In this document: positions 13,983-27,061 of the stretch, piece by piece
Numbering within the stretch: position 1 is the stretch's first letter
Layout: each line of letters begins with the position of its first letter
Source of the DNA: Trichopria drosophilae
Lineage: Eukaryota > Arthropoda > Insecta > Hymenoptera > Diapriidae
DNA length: 64,000 nt
NCBI GenBank assembly: GCA_030407085.1
Contig: CM059584.1
Coordinates: 134,344,001-134,408,000 of the forward strand
Direction: 5' to 3'
Notes under the pieces: generated by a model
The model's database searches: none
The model's input: only the letters and a program-made list of their open reading frames with translations
What the model was told of the DNA's origin: nothing
Program-made: the position numbers and the translations under genes

Positions 13983-14433
13983 ACTAAACCATACCAGATG
14001 AAATAACATGACGTTGTTTCCCATTTTGTTGGTTACGCAGCAGAGAATAGAATAGTATAATTACAATTGTGAATATCCACCGTGTTAAATGAATATTACT
14101 ATTTAGACGATAGGAATTCTAGAGTTAGGATAGGCCCTAAAGTATTTTAAGTTGTGAAATTCTAGTCTTTATTTTATATCCGAAATCTAGTCTAATTTTA
14201 AAGGTACAATTATTTAAAAACATTTATATATTAGTAGTTAGCTTAATTCTTTCGATTTTAATAATTTATTGATTAATTTTTAAAATGGCTGTGAAATTAA
14301 TCGTGAAATGTAAATCGTGACAAGCGTCTTATTTATGAATATTTATGCCGAAATGCATAATCCACATAAATGTACATATTTTTATTAACAAATGTGGCGC
14401 AGTGATATTTAGGAGTATTTTAATTACTTTATA

Positions 14434-14439
14434 AATAAA
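14434..14439 (+). terminator. poly(A) signal of the SDR gene
   Basis: AATAAA lies about 450 bases after the SDR stop codon, followed by a T-rich stretch. It is the best-placed canonical signal downstream of the gene; earlier AT-rich variants cannot be excluded. Confidence 0.5.
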
Positions 14440-15581
14440 GGAAATAACTAACTTTATTGGAAAGGGCTTGTTTCCTGCGTTGTTGACGCCAATAAAACCA
14501 TTAAAATCCTTAGTATTGGAAAAAAAAAATAAACAGTTTCAAGTTTTCGGGGGATACTCCGTTCAATCGAATGTTAATTATTACATAGTACGTGGAAATT
14601 ATGCGCCATTAGAATTGATTTAAATAATTTAAAATAGTATGTAGCCATCATTAAAATGCGTTAATATAACACAACAAAGACGTCAGTGTCAAATGATATG
14701 TTTATATCCAATAATGACAATGATATAACTCATTGCACTCATCTAATAAAATACTCATGAGTACCTTACCAATTTCGATGTCAAATAGATTATCCTCCAA
14801 TTAACGGATGCACTTACTGAAGCGATACTATCCACTTAATGGATTATGCAACTTACTAACATCCCATGATTTTCCACTCAAATTGAGTTCATCCCAAATA
14901 TGAAAACAGATTTTCAAATCTAGTCGTTCATTAGACTATAAGTAACTCGAGCTTTGTTTTTACTACAATAACACTGTAATATAGGTATATTATTGGCCCA
15001 GAGAAATAATACGTGCATGATGTCAAAGAGCATGTAAATAAATCGGAAAAGATCCCATTGGTTAATTGGCCCTTTGATAACTGTAATAGTTTATTTCAGG
15101 TATAAAAAGATATATTTCCTATTTGGTTCAATAGTTGATTATACAAAATAATTCGCTTAAAATTGTCAATAATGCATTTTAAAAACAGATGACGCTTAGG
15201 CATATCTTTTATTAATGTGTTTATTTAATGTTCTCGGTAGTTAAAATAAGAAATAGTACACTTTTTTAATTCTCACAACATTTTAAGATGATACAAACGA
15301 ATAAAAACGATATTTTAACATTTAATTTTATAACGTGTAGTAGAATGAAGATAACGGTTATCAGCTATTATTATTATATACCTACCATGCATCTGTACTT
15401 CCTTGTACAATAGTACGAATATATAATATTTCTGATAATTTCAAACTGTAAACTTGCATTAGCAGTAAGCTACATCTTAAACTTACTGATAAGTTAAAGT
15501 ATTCTTGTATCGTATCTTGGGTCATTTTTAACATTAAAATCATAATGAAAATTTATTAGAATTTACATTTTTAAATAAAAT
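14440..15581. other. intergenic, no gene seen
   Basis: AT-rich DNA with no ORF of note and no recognisable repeat. Confidence 0.5.
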
Positions 15582-15935
15582 TTAAAAGGGTTCTAAAGTT
15601 CTTGACCGATAAGGTAGGAATTTTCACTAAAAAACGCAAATAAAAATTGACTGAATCCATTTTTCAAAATTCTGGTTCTGTAAGGATATAAATACCAAAG
15701 AAATTAATTGAGAACTGACCGAGAATTTTCGGAAATAAATAAAAATCACTTATTTCCAAAAATTCGCGAACGGTTCTCAATTAATATCTTTGGAATTTTC
15801 TAGTAGACTGTTTATGGTGCTTAGAGTTACCCATACAGAGCCCGAATTTTTGAAAATTTTATTCGGTCATCTTAAATTTACATTTTTTAGTGAAATTTCC
15901 TGCCTTACCGGTGGACCACTTTAGAACCCCCTTAA
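15582..15935. mobile_element. palindromic MITE, family A copy 2, TTAA flanks
   Basis: This is the best-preserved member of family A, 354 bp, bounded by TTAA on both sides. The left end, aagggttctaaag, and the right end (reverse complement gggggttctaaagtgg) match and continue into taaggtaggaattttcactaaaaa on the left and its inverse on the right. The middle holds an inverted core (gagaattttcggaaataaat / cttatttccaaaaattcgcg). The TTAA flanks suggest piggyBac-type mobilisation; this is an inference from target site only. Confidence 0.7.
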
Positions 15936-18292
15936 TTCTCATCGGGAATCCCATCTTTTACCTTTGTTGTTCACGTAAAGATGTGTAGGTTAAAACAAAA
16001 CCACAAGAAATGGATCTCTACTGGAATTACTGATTCCGGATCTACAACACCGATAGAGCGTCTGTTATTTTTCCTCATCAAAGCGTTGCCTTAGCCTTAC
16101 AACAGAGGTCTCTGATTTTTTATATTTCTTTCGCGCAAGCTACTGCACAGTTGGACCGTAGGATAGTACATATAAATATATCCTTCCCTTAAATATATGT
16201 TACATAATAGTAAGTTATACGTATTGGATACATGTTAAACGAGAATATTAAAGGCAAGAAAGAATAAAAGAGAGAGCACCGTCATTAACTGAGACATGTA
16301 TTTCTAAGGAACTTAGTAAAGCGTAGACTGCACTGCATTACTTTCCTTGTTAGCTATATTCTATTTCCTGATAATTATTTTTATAAAATCTTATAAGTTT
16401 TTGTTAAGTTTTTGTGTTTGTTATTGCCTTCTAGGGTATGCTCTTTCCACTAAATAAAACTCCTTGTGTAATCGTTAAGTGTATTTTGTATTGTCTAAGT
16501 GTACCTAACTCATGTGAGTGTATATACACATCTATTGTTATTATTATTATAAGAAAGTTTGGAAAAACTACATGACGTGCGCGAAAATTGGGCAATTACG
16601 GTATGGATGAGTGAGTGTCGGGTCAGTCGCTTGGAACGCATTATTCAAGTAACACATCACAGAAAAATACAGTCCACTAATTCTATCATCAAAAGATGAG
16701 TTGTGTTTGTGCACCAAAACTACCAAACACTCCTTAAGAGAATATAAAACTGTTACTTGAAACACGTAAAATAGTAAATTTTAATAATATTTATCGTAAT
16801 GTTCTTTATTACCCACATACAATAACAAAATGTTTGTATATTTTGTTTATGGTATCTTTGAAGTTTTCTATAATTCCTGGCGTAGTTGCAAAGTGCTCCA
16901 GGTAACTCAGTAATTTTTTTAAATATACAACCTAATTAGGTACAACTGGCAAAACTGAATCTTATCAGCATTTATTTGTGATGTCAAACGTATATATATT
17001 TAATATTATTTAATTTAATAAAACGACTCTACAATATTTGTATTTGACAATTTATTGAAAAGCCAAGGGGCAGATACTAACGGGATAACTTGTCGTTATT
17101 ACATTATTTGAGCCCACAAGGACAAAAATTTTTTAATTCATTGGGTTTAGACAATGCTGTTACGAAAGCCTGACTAAAACAACAGACTAGCCAGCATACT
17201 AAACGCAGAAGTAGTAGTAATTATACAAAGAGTACTGCAAAATTATTATCTTTAAAAAAATATTCAGGAAAAATTATATATTTTTTAAAATGTAGACATA
17301 AATTTATAAATAATGTGATAACTAATCAATGTAAGTACTAATTATCACAATATTTAAATTTATATTACTTCATTCATGTTTGCATCATATATTACAACAA
17401 GATTTTGTGTCCCTATAAGTAACAATTTATTCTGATAGGATTTTAGCTCCAGAATCTTCAAATATGGCTGCCAAAATATCCAATTGGCTTCAGAGTTTGA
17501 AATATTGAAGGTCAAAGTGGTAAAAAATTCGATCTTGGGAATTTTTGAGCATCTATTCACAGCCAAAAAAACTGATATCCCACCACTAAGACTCCATTCT
17601 TACAGGATTTTTCCCGCAGAATTCAAATACGGAGCCCTCCCCCCCCACTATTTGCTACCTCCGAATATTTGCCACTAGTTCCGTCCCAATATTTGCCTTA
17701 CTCTATAACTGTATGTCGGCAGAGTTGGAGAAAAGATTTCTACCCCTCACTAAGCAAATTTTGGAAGGGTTAGAAAAGGACAAACAAGACGGATGAGGCA
17801 AATATTGGGGGAGCCACTGTTTGTACCCCAAATTATTGAATTGTCCAATATGTGAAAAATGTCCAAAAATACAATTTTGTACCTCTTTGGCCTTAAATTT
17901 TGTCAAAAACTAAAGTCTGAAAGATGTTATTAGAATTTTAATTATTTTTTACTATTATCTTTATGTATTTTAAATATATATAATGATTTACAATCTCTAT
18001 GTGCATTTTATGCATATCCGGAATTACGTCAAGTGTAATACAAACAATGCATACTATCCAACGATCTTTGATCATGGAAGATTTGAAACTACTTTGATCA
18101 TAATTGGATTAGATACTTGCACTTACCGTTTAAAAGTGATTGGCATTCTTTACCGATTAATGTAAGAGTCCAAGATTGTTATTTTAGCTATTGTTTAATT
18201 TTCAATTGCCGAGTTCTAAATATATCTTCCAAAGGTCATCCATTCCAACGCAATTAAAGTAATATTAATTTTAAATTACTTAAAGAGTGAAG
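15936..18292. other. intergenic, no gene seen
   Basis: No supportable gene. At 17682-17814 the phrase cccaatatttgcc and its inverse (ggcaaatattgggg) bound about 130 bp, possibly a decayed small MITE. The remainder is AT-rich with random short ORFs. Confidence 0.45.
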
Positions 18293-18404
18293 TCTCTAAA
18301 TTTGAATTAAAAAAAATCTCTGCATATTGGTGAATATATACCGATTATCAGCCTGTATTATACCGCTGATTAATCAGTGATTTTCGCTGATTCAAATTTA
18401 GAGA
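18293..18404. mobile_element. small MITE, 112 bp
   Basis: Inverted ends tctctaaatttgaat and attcaaatttagaga bound a 112-bp segment with an internal palindrome (ctgattaatcag). It has no coding capacity. The segment lies downstream of EcKL-1. Confidence 0.5.
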
Positions 18405-18946
18405 AAAGGAAAGACGAACAAAATTTTGTCGAAAATTTTATTTCAAAATAAACTTTATTAAAACATAATTAAAATGTTAAGCAGCACGTTTTTTCTGCAT
18501 GTCAAAATTTAAATACTTTTATTTTTTACTAAAAATTCCTGTGCTTTTATCAACATACAAGAAGATTATAAAATCGAGTTCAAAACAAGTCGTTCAGCAA
18601 TTCAAATACATAATTTATCATAAATATTGACGATTTTTCAAGGCATTAAGTATTACAATACTTATTTACATATACAAAAATTTGTTTATCGTGCTTGTAT
18701 TAATTATAGAATCGTCTTCAATTCTAAAGCAAAAAGCAGATTTTTATCTACAATTAGGGAGTTACTGCTGTACACTTTTGACCTACTTTTGGAATATAAT
18801 CAGTAATCAAATAGTCCACTATGATACAAGAATATTTGAGAAAGTGCAAAGTGCTTCGTACTCCGCTGTTAGTGTGCACGCACGAAAAGTTATGCAGAGT
18901 AAAAAAAAATGAGACACAACTCATTATCAACTGCAATCTGCAAAAT
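18405..18946. other. 3' flank of EcKL-1
   Basis: AT-rich sequence between the small MITE and the EcKL-1 stop codon; it probably holds the 3'UTR. No gene is seen. Confidence 0.4.
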
Positions 18947-21300
18947 TTACATATATGCCATGTATTTTTCTAATACAAGGATAAATCTTTTTGACTTTTC
19001 CAACGTGACTGGGATGCGTTCGATCCAACTCCTATCTTCGCCTAGATCAACGTCGAATTCAAGTCCTATTTTTTCATTTTCGATGGTAAACACGGCATGA
19101 ATAGCTATCAGAGCAAATATGACACCCACAATACCAAATTCTTTAATTTCTTGTCGCAACCACGAAGATGAAAGTTCACTTAAATCCTCTTCCTTTACGT
19201 CCAATTTACGAAGATCGTGCAGTAAAAAATCAAGATATATATTAAATAAATCATCTAAATGTTTTTCAAGAACCTCGTCTTTTGCACTGGAAAATAGGAA
19301 ATAACAAATATCAATTGCCGGCGAAAACACCCTGACAATTTGATAATCAACGAGCTTGACGTTGACGATTCTTCCATGTGGATCGTGACAGAAGAGTATA
19401 TTGTTGTTCCAAGAATCGCCATGTACCAAGACCTGATATTTGCCATTGTTGGCTCGTACTAATTGTTTCATTTTTTCGTAGGCGTTCTCCATGAATGAGG
19501 TCAATAAGTCGATTGACTTTTGTACTTTATCTGACCTTTCTGGGTGAAATTCCAAACATCTTATTGCTAATTCTATCCCGGCTTCGACGCATTTGCCTCC
19601 AGCTGGACCAGTATCAGAGGGAAAAATAACTTCTATGAGTGGGCTAACTAATTCTTCAAATCGGTTTGGTTCTTTCAATCTTAAGGCTAATGAAGATGCG
19701 TGATACGAGGCCAAAGTCTGGAATAAAATAATTATAGATAACAAATTTAATAAAATGTGAACTGGAAATCATTTTAAAACAGTCTATTTTGATGCTTTCT
19801 TTTAATTTGAAAACAATACTGATTATAGATAGTAACTTTATTAAGATAAGAAAGCTCATTAAGAAATTAATATATCACACAGAAAAATAAACAAAAGTTG
19901 AATGTCCGTAAAGAAAAAATTTCCAAAATAAACGACAATAAAAATATGTCAAAATATAAATGAAGATAATTAAAGATTGAAGAAATAAAACGTTAATTCT
20001 TATTATAGTACATTTTGCAAGGTAAATAAAGTTTATCACATCAATCTTGAAAATAACATCATTTACACATAATTGCCTCTATCATTAAAACAAGTGAAAA
20101 CAAAATATTCATGCTTACGTGAAGCATTCCAGTATGATTAATGAGATCCAAGATTTAAATAAAAAACTTACTTGAATCACGGCCTTGCAATGTTCAAAGT
20201 CCAGCATATTTGTCCTCAAACAATTTGCATAATTTTTGTCACGAAGATCTTCCATAATGATTTCTTCCGGTGTAGCTCTAATGCATTTTGGACCAAATGA
20301 TCCAAGAACCGGTAATACATTTTGGTAAACATGAGCTTCATTTTGAAAAATCTCGTAAACCCGGCACATTTCACAAGCTTTTTTATCGGGAAGAAGACAC
20401 TTTCGTATGAAGGACTTTTTATATGCTGAAACAAATTGCAATTCTAAAATAAGTATTTAACATTTAATAAAAATTGCTTACAGCAGAAGCAATTATTACA
20501 CAAACCTGCTATTTTTCTCGAAAACTATATTAAAGAACATTGTAAGAGGCTTATCATGTAGATAAACTTTATTAACATAATATAATTCAGAATGATCATT
20601 AATTATTTAATTATTTAATAAATTATTTAAGACACTCGCTAAACAAAGCAGATGACTGGCCAAAATTCATATTTTTATGATTTAACTGAAACTCAAAGGA
20701 AACTTCATATGTTTCTCAAACTAATTATATACCAAATGAACCAAGCAGATCTCCGTTCTATTACTGTATAGTTATGATTGCTTACGTTTTTTTTTTAAAT
20801 GATCGCGTAACTAACGTGCGAAGCATTGCCAAGTTTCTGTGTAAATCTCTCGGTATCACGGCATATACTAACTAAAAAGAGGAAACTTGGAAACGGTTGG
20901 TATTTGAATGAACTATTTTTTAAACAATTTTTCAAAATAATTTATTACTTACGTGATCCATTTCCACGAATTCCTTCAATTGTGGTTCGTATCACGACGG
21001 ATAAATAGTTGTCACCAACTTTAGTACCTGGTTCCTCTTGTGCATGAGTGATTCGTAAATCACCATCTTGTTCAAATTTACGCAACAATGGCTGAAACGT
21101 TTCTATAATATCTGCAGAAAAAGGAAGTGTCATTCATTTTAAATCAATAACTTTTACTATTATTCACATTTTTATTAACTAAAATAAAATGCTAATTGAA
21201 CAATCAAAGAGGGCACGTGACTACTGAATAGAAGAGAAGGCAATTTAATTGAATAATTTTTTAGTGACTGAATCCTACCTTGTACAGTTCGCTGCTCCAT
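18947..21300 (-). CDS. EcKL-1: CHK kinase-like / ecdysteroid-kinase-like protein, intact
   Basis: Four coding exons on the minus strand: 21300-21279 (22 nt, MEQRTVQ), 21111-20953 (159), 20425-20172 (254) and 19717-18947 (771). They make 1206 nt, 401 residues plus stop, matching the usual 380-440 for the family, with GT-AG junctions in phases 1, 1 and 0. The fold is choline/aminoglycoside-kinase-like. The EEPGTKVGDNYLSVV segment looks like the nucleotide-binding loop; a Lys in exon 3 (IRKCLL) and the IIMEDL hinge follow. The catalytic loop HGDSWNNN has Asp near residue 246, and VDYQ has the metal-binding Asp near residue 269. Family members phosphorylate hydroxyls on small molecules; ecdysteroid 22-kinase is the classic example, and detoxification roles are proposed for others. 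Cytosolic, no signal peptide. No lesion seen, so it is probably functional. An in-frame ATG 22 nt upstream of exon 2 offers an alternative start. Confidence 0.85.
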
Positions 21301-22448
21301 TTTATTGTATGTAATATGCCATTCAAGGGATAGTGTGTTGTGATTCGTTATGACAGCGTACGGCAATTTGTAATCTGACCGATTCTGATGTGTGACCGAG
21401 TAACATCCACGCGCACGATCTATTGCGCAGAATATGTTTTTATTATCGTATGTCGGGAACCCTACATGTAAGGGGAAACATACGTAATATTTGCAATTGA
21501 TAAACAAAGATTTAATTCGCTTCTGATTATTGACTTCTTTTTATATAAAGCGAGTGATGTGAAATAATATGCAAATTCATTCAGATATCAGAAGAGACTA
21601 ATTAATTTAAAAGAGATATTTGAAAATAATGCAGTAAATAGAAGACCACCATGTACGTATAACACGATTTTTCATAGAGGGAAGTCTTCATATCGATTTT
21701 TAAAAATAAATATTTGAAAAAGTCAGAAAAAAGATCCTGATCCCTCATTAGTTCATGTACATCTTTTATTGTGTATGTTATAACTGAAAATATAAAGAAG
21801 CATACAAAAAATCAGGACACGTGATGCGAACTCCATGTAGAGCTTTTGAATACTATATTAAGAAATCCTAACTTTGTCACTACAATCTCATAAAACAATA
21901 AAGAGATCAGAAAACATTAGGTTTTTTCATTAAACTCTCACAAAAAATGTTTTTTTCCAAACTTATTATTGAGCTGTAGAGGTTAAAATCTTATGAAAAA
22001 CGATGCAATATTTTCTTATCTACGAGTTCGAAAACGTTAAGTCATTAATGTGGTGAAATATTTATTCTCGTATGGGCAAATCTGTGTGATTTAATGTACA
22101 ACTATTTTAATAGTATTAAATAAATTATTTTTTGGTATCTTTTTAATAACATATTTAACAGAAAAAAGTGTATCATTTTTATACATTATACGGCAAAGAA
22201 ATAGTCAAACAGTAACTCAAGAAACTACTCTGGGTATCTTTATTATCGAAATCTGTATAATTTTTTCAGCATTAAACAAAATCGTTAATTTAACTAAGTG
22301 ATCAGTTACCCAGTAGGGACTTTCGTATACTTTTTGTATCAGCAGCACAGTTGACTATTTGATTACAGATTTTGAATTGTTCATATAAATGAACGAATGT
22401 TGGAATAACTGAATTTAGTAGAATTAACGAAATATATGTTAAAAACAA
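21301..22448. other. upstream region of EcKL-1, no second gene
   Basis: Likely 5' flank and promoter of EcKL-1; I cannot define the promoter. At 22270-22340 a repeat phrase (gttaatttaactaagtgatc...gtagggacttt) occurs that recurs at about 36165-36235. Confidence 0.4.
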
Positions 22449-22980
22449 CCCTAATAACGCACTTTAATCCATCCATATTCCTTGAATATTCCTCTGGAAT
22501 ATTGGGACTATTCTAAAGTAATACTCCATCCATATTCCAGGAACATTGAAATTACCAACATTCAGAATATTCCTTTAGAATATTCCAGGAACATTGAAAT
22601 ATTCTGCATTAGAAATATTATAAACAATATAAATTTTATTAGAATATTCCAAAAACTATCAAATAATAATTCGAAATAATAATTCGAAATAAATAAATTT
22701 CATTTTTTAAGTTAATTTCAGAATATTTCATTGAGGTGTCACAATTATTAAGTGATTTCCTGAAAATCTAGTATTGTTAAAAATACAAATCTGTGTTAAT
22801 TGTTTCTAATCCCTGTACATTAATTGATAAGAGGTTTTAAAATATGCGAATAAAATGTTCAATCTGTAATGCTTAATAATATTTATGAAGCAGAATATTT
22901 TTTTCAATGTTCCTGGAATATTCCTGGTGTTTCGAAGGAATATTCCGGGAATGTGGATGGAACGAAGTGTGCTATTGGGG
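22449..22980. mobile_element. MITE, 532 bp, with iterated ggaatattcc motifs
   Basis: The left end ccctaataacgcactttaat and the inverse of the right end (ccccaatagcacacttcgtt) align and continue into ccatccatattcc / ccatccacattcc. Immediately inside both ends, ggaatattcc palindromes are reiterated. No credible coding sequence is present. Confidence 0.7.
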
Positions 22981-25159
22981 AGATTTACTAGTAAATTTCA
23001 AAAAAGGTAGAACCCAGTCATCTACAAGCACCACTAATTAGGAAACCACAATAGTTCTGTCAAAGATGTTCAATACCGATTAAAATAAACCGCTTAATTC
23101 GGACCAAACATAAATAATCAAAACGATGAATATTTTTGTAGATTCTTTTTGTTCATAAATAGCTTAATAATGTTTACTTTGACAGGTAACATAATAGTTG
23201 ATGTGAGTCAGCCACCGGAAACACTTAGATCATTTACAGTTATTATTATTAATTATATCTGGATACAAGTTTTCCACACCCGCAAAGTTAGCCAACGTAC
23301 TAAACTTTTTGTTTAATAATATAACTTCATAAGGAAGCACTTAAATCTTAGATAACATCACCAGACTATATCTCCTGGTTATAACTACCGGAGTAAGATT
23401 AGAGTATAGTCTGATGTGATACAAATCAGATTCCACACTGCATATATTTCCGGTGAATACAAATATTAAAACAGAATCTTGAACGTAAAACAGTGTACTG
23501 ACATCGAAATACTGATAAGCGATTAAATTTATACAGAAATTGTAAAACATCATATTTATGAAAAACTACAATTCAAACGTAGTTATTGTACGACGTAACT
23601 TTTCTTGGATTGGTTTTGGAATAGGTTAAAAATAAGCATGAACTAAGAAAAAAAAAACATATTCAAAACAGGCCGTAGTTACCTTTCCATCCTAGCATAT
23701 TTAATCTAATCGCAAATCGTTTACAACAAATGATTAATCAACGTTATAAAAATATGGAAAATTTCAAGAACTAAAATAAAGTATATTAAATTATAAAAAA
23801 AAAGAAAAAATAAATAACAGAAATGTAGTGTACGTTACCTCCTCGTGGTACACTTTGGAAACGATTAAAACCTGCCGGAAACTTACAAAAACTCATTTTT
23901 TTCAATTATTTTATAAGGCATATATTTATCAATGTTTAATTGTTTATTACAATTAAAAAGTGATTTATCTTCTGTTATAAATCTAAAAACATTCTAAACA
24001 TAGTATCGTCCTAATCATAAAAAGTATCCGGTAGTAAGTTTGTAATTATGCATAGTTACGGACGTATTTAGTAAGCAAAAAAATCACATATTTTATTTAC
24101 CGAAAAATGTGCTATCAATAAATTGAAACAAAAGGTGATTCATTTTGTTTTTATTTTTTTCTAAAATGAGGGCATCTAATTGAGGGAGGGGAAAGCAAAA
24201 TTTCTTATAATATGGTAAACCGAATATATTGATGAAGCAGCATGATTATTTTAATCGCTCAGACTTACTGATTTTCTCGTAATATTGATGTTATCACAAG
24301 TACAATGTAACTAACATGTTACTAATTACATTATAAACAGACATGATTAATGGAGTATTGAATGTTTCCCTCTAATCTATGTAAATAGTACAAAACACTA
24401 TTCAAGTTACGCTTTAAAAAAGTAAGTAAGACTTTAAGCCAAAACACTAACTGAATTTAAGAAAATTAATGCAATTTCGGGCTTAAATTTATCCTCACCT
24501 GATGATGAATTTAAGATGTAACAATTTTAAGACTTAATTTTTTCTGTGGCACTTGTGACACAAAGATAAATACGGTTTCTTAATCAAAGACAGATTTATT
24601 CTGTTTATCATTCATGTAGCCAACATGATGGTACATAGAAAGTGTCTCTATTACATCTTGCTATAAATGATATCACATCAGGGAGCAGCCGTGAAATAAA
24701 AATGTGCTATCATAACAATAAAGATTATTCCATAATTGATTTACCATCCATTTTCACTTGTGTACATTCGTTATCGAGCAAACAATCGATGTTATCGCTC
24801 AATGTCCGCGTTCATCTAGCATTTGAAATCTATTTAAAGATAATTTGATTACAAATCTATACTCTTTAAATCGGATTGACTATGTAGATAAGATATCAGA
24901 TAGGAACTTAATCTTCATTGCGGCAACATGCGCAATTTACCGTAAAAAAAATTACAATGCTATATTCTAAAGTCGAAAAACAGCGTCAAGTTTAGCTATT
25001 TACAATAGACTTACAATTTAAAATGTGTGCACTAATTTATGTGTCGCTTTAACGACTTTTTGAAAATGTCTCGATTTTTTCTAAAGTGACACTCAGTGGC
25101 TCCTACTATTGTAAAATTTGTTATCAAATCCGGCTCAAAAAATATACTCTGATTAAGGT
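22981..25159. other. intergenic, no gene seen
   Basis: AT-rich DNA between EcKL-1 and EcKL-2. No ORF with recognisable content, and no clear repeat. Confidence 0.45.
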
Positions 25160-26310
25160 AAACGTCCCAATCGTGAAACGGATGTTCATGAAGGGTTGGT
25201 TATTACCAATAAAATGGAATTAAAAACACGTTAAAAGTTGAAAATTTTCATTATATATTGTATATAATTGCTTTTTAGAATAATAATAACTTTTATGTAA
25301 TCATTGAAATTTGCAAAATTATTTTATCAAGAAAAACGTTCGATAAACTACACGTCCCTATTGTGAAACACCAACACGACAAGTTATCCCTACTGTTTCA
25401 TTTACAATGTCCCTCATATGAAACACGCATATAAAATACACTTCCTTGTTTGAAAAAAATAAATTGACATTTTTTAGAAGTATTTTAGCTTCCTGATTCC
25501 GAATATGACAACAAAAATTATTGGTTGGGCATATTGAAGCCGCAATATAAAAAACCCACATTTCATTGCGTGTTTCTCCATTTATTTTGAAAAATACAAA
25601 TCAGACAAAAAAATATTTCAAATAAAAAAGATAGAGCATCAAATTCTGTACAAAAAAGGTTTGATGCATTTTTTTGTAATGTCAAATAAGTAATGTGTAT
25701 AAATATCCGAGAACATGAAACTATGTTATAAATGAGGTTATATGATAGAACAAATCGATTATTCTCAAGTAAATCAGTCCTTTACGGTATTAGCACTGAT
25801 ATTATGATGAAAATGAATATAACCTTTTTTGTAGGGAATTTGGTTCTCTATCTTTTTTATTTAAAACATTTTGTCTGATTTGAAATTTTTACAAAAAATC
25901 GCATAAAACCACAATAAAACGCGAAGATTGCAACTTCAGTATGTCTGAGCGGTAAATTTTTATTCTCATATTGGGAAACAGGAGATAGGAAAATGTTTAA
26001 AAAGACTAAGTAGTTGGAATTTTTTTTTCGAATGAGAAATTTTAGCTTCCTGATTCGCTATTTTATATCCACTTAATAGGTTAGGTTTACACTTAAATTA
26101 AACATAGTGTTGTTCAATATAAATAGACGTAGAACTAATTCTAATTTATGCAAAGATTTGATTTTGAAAAACGTAAAAAACGAAGTGTAAAGTTAATTGT
26201 ATCTCCGTTTGATCATTGGGACAAAGTGAGAGAAATATGACCGTATTTGTGAAACGGCCGAAAATCGTTTCACAAGTACGGACTGCACAGAAATTTATGT
26301 CCGTATTCTG
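25160..26310. mobile_element. foldback-type repeat with long internal inverted arms
   Basis: Arms at about 25583-25665 and 25831-25912 are near-perfect inverse copies (left: caaatcagacaaaa...aataaaaaagatagag; right is the inverse). Around them, phrases of the type cgtccc.at.gtgaaac recur at about 25165, 25352, 26230 and 26300 in both senses. The whole block looks like a nonautonomous palindromic element of about 1 kb. Its outer limits are approximate. Confidence 0.5.
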
Positions 26311-27061
26311 AAACAGCTATTTTTATAATTTATAGTATTTTTATAATAGTGCATGGAAGCATTTAGCAATAAAATTTGAGATTAGGTCTGCACAGAATAA
26401 CTTTTCATTTTTACTTTTCGAGAAAAGATGGAAGAAAAATATATTACTCTTTTTGACTGGTATAGTTGATCACATAAAATGTATTGTAACGAACATTGAA
26501 ATATTATTTTACGATTCTCATCTTTTCGATGCTTTTTGCTGTATTTGTACTATGTACAAAGTTTATTCTCGTAAATTCTCGCTTGTTTCTGAATCGATTT
26601 GCTGAAATTTGACGTACATTAATATAAAGTGCATAAAATCCCTTAAATTAGATTTGAGCTTGAAAATGTACATACATACATTTACTTTCGATTTAATTTC
26701 AGTATTCTAGGTTAGGAACTGATGTTATCGAGGGTTTTCGCGCGCAGGCGCCACCAGCGATCTAATATGACGAATAGTCTTCATATTAAAACGAATGAAT
26801 ACTTCGTATAGGTAAACACGTATTCCTTCGAATGATTCAAATTTAAAATTTGCATTCGACTATTAACCGTTTCTGCATGCGAACGGATGTAAATAACCTC
26901 AATTTTAAAACCCTTAATACTACGAACTTATTCAAATGATTTTGAATGTAGCGAAATGAAATCGTATGAAATATCACTCACGTTAACCCATTAACGCCCA
27001 AGAGGGCACAAATTTCACCAAGATTTTCGGAATATTTCTTGACATTAAAATTCAATTAAAC
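26311..27061. other. intergenic, no gene seen
   Basis: Nothing coding recognised between the foldback repeat and the eroded 3' end of EcKL-2. Confidence 0.4.

Noticed and set aside
22482..22679. 65-codon ORF with repeated NIPLEY and EIT phrases
   Set aside because: The repetition comes from the reiterated ggaatattcc motifs of the MITE in which it lies.
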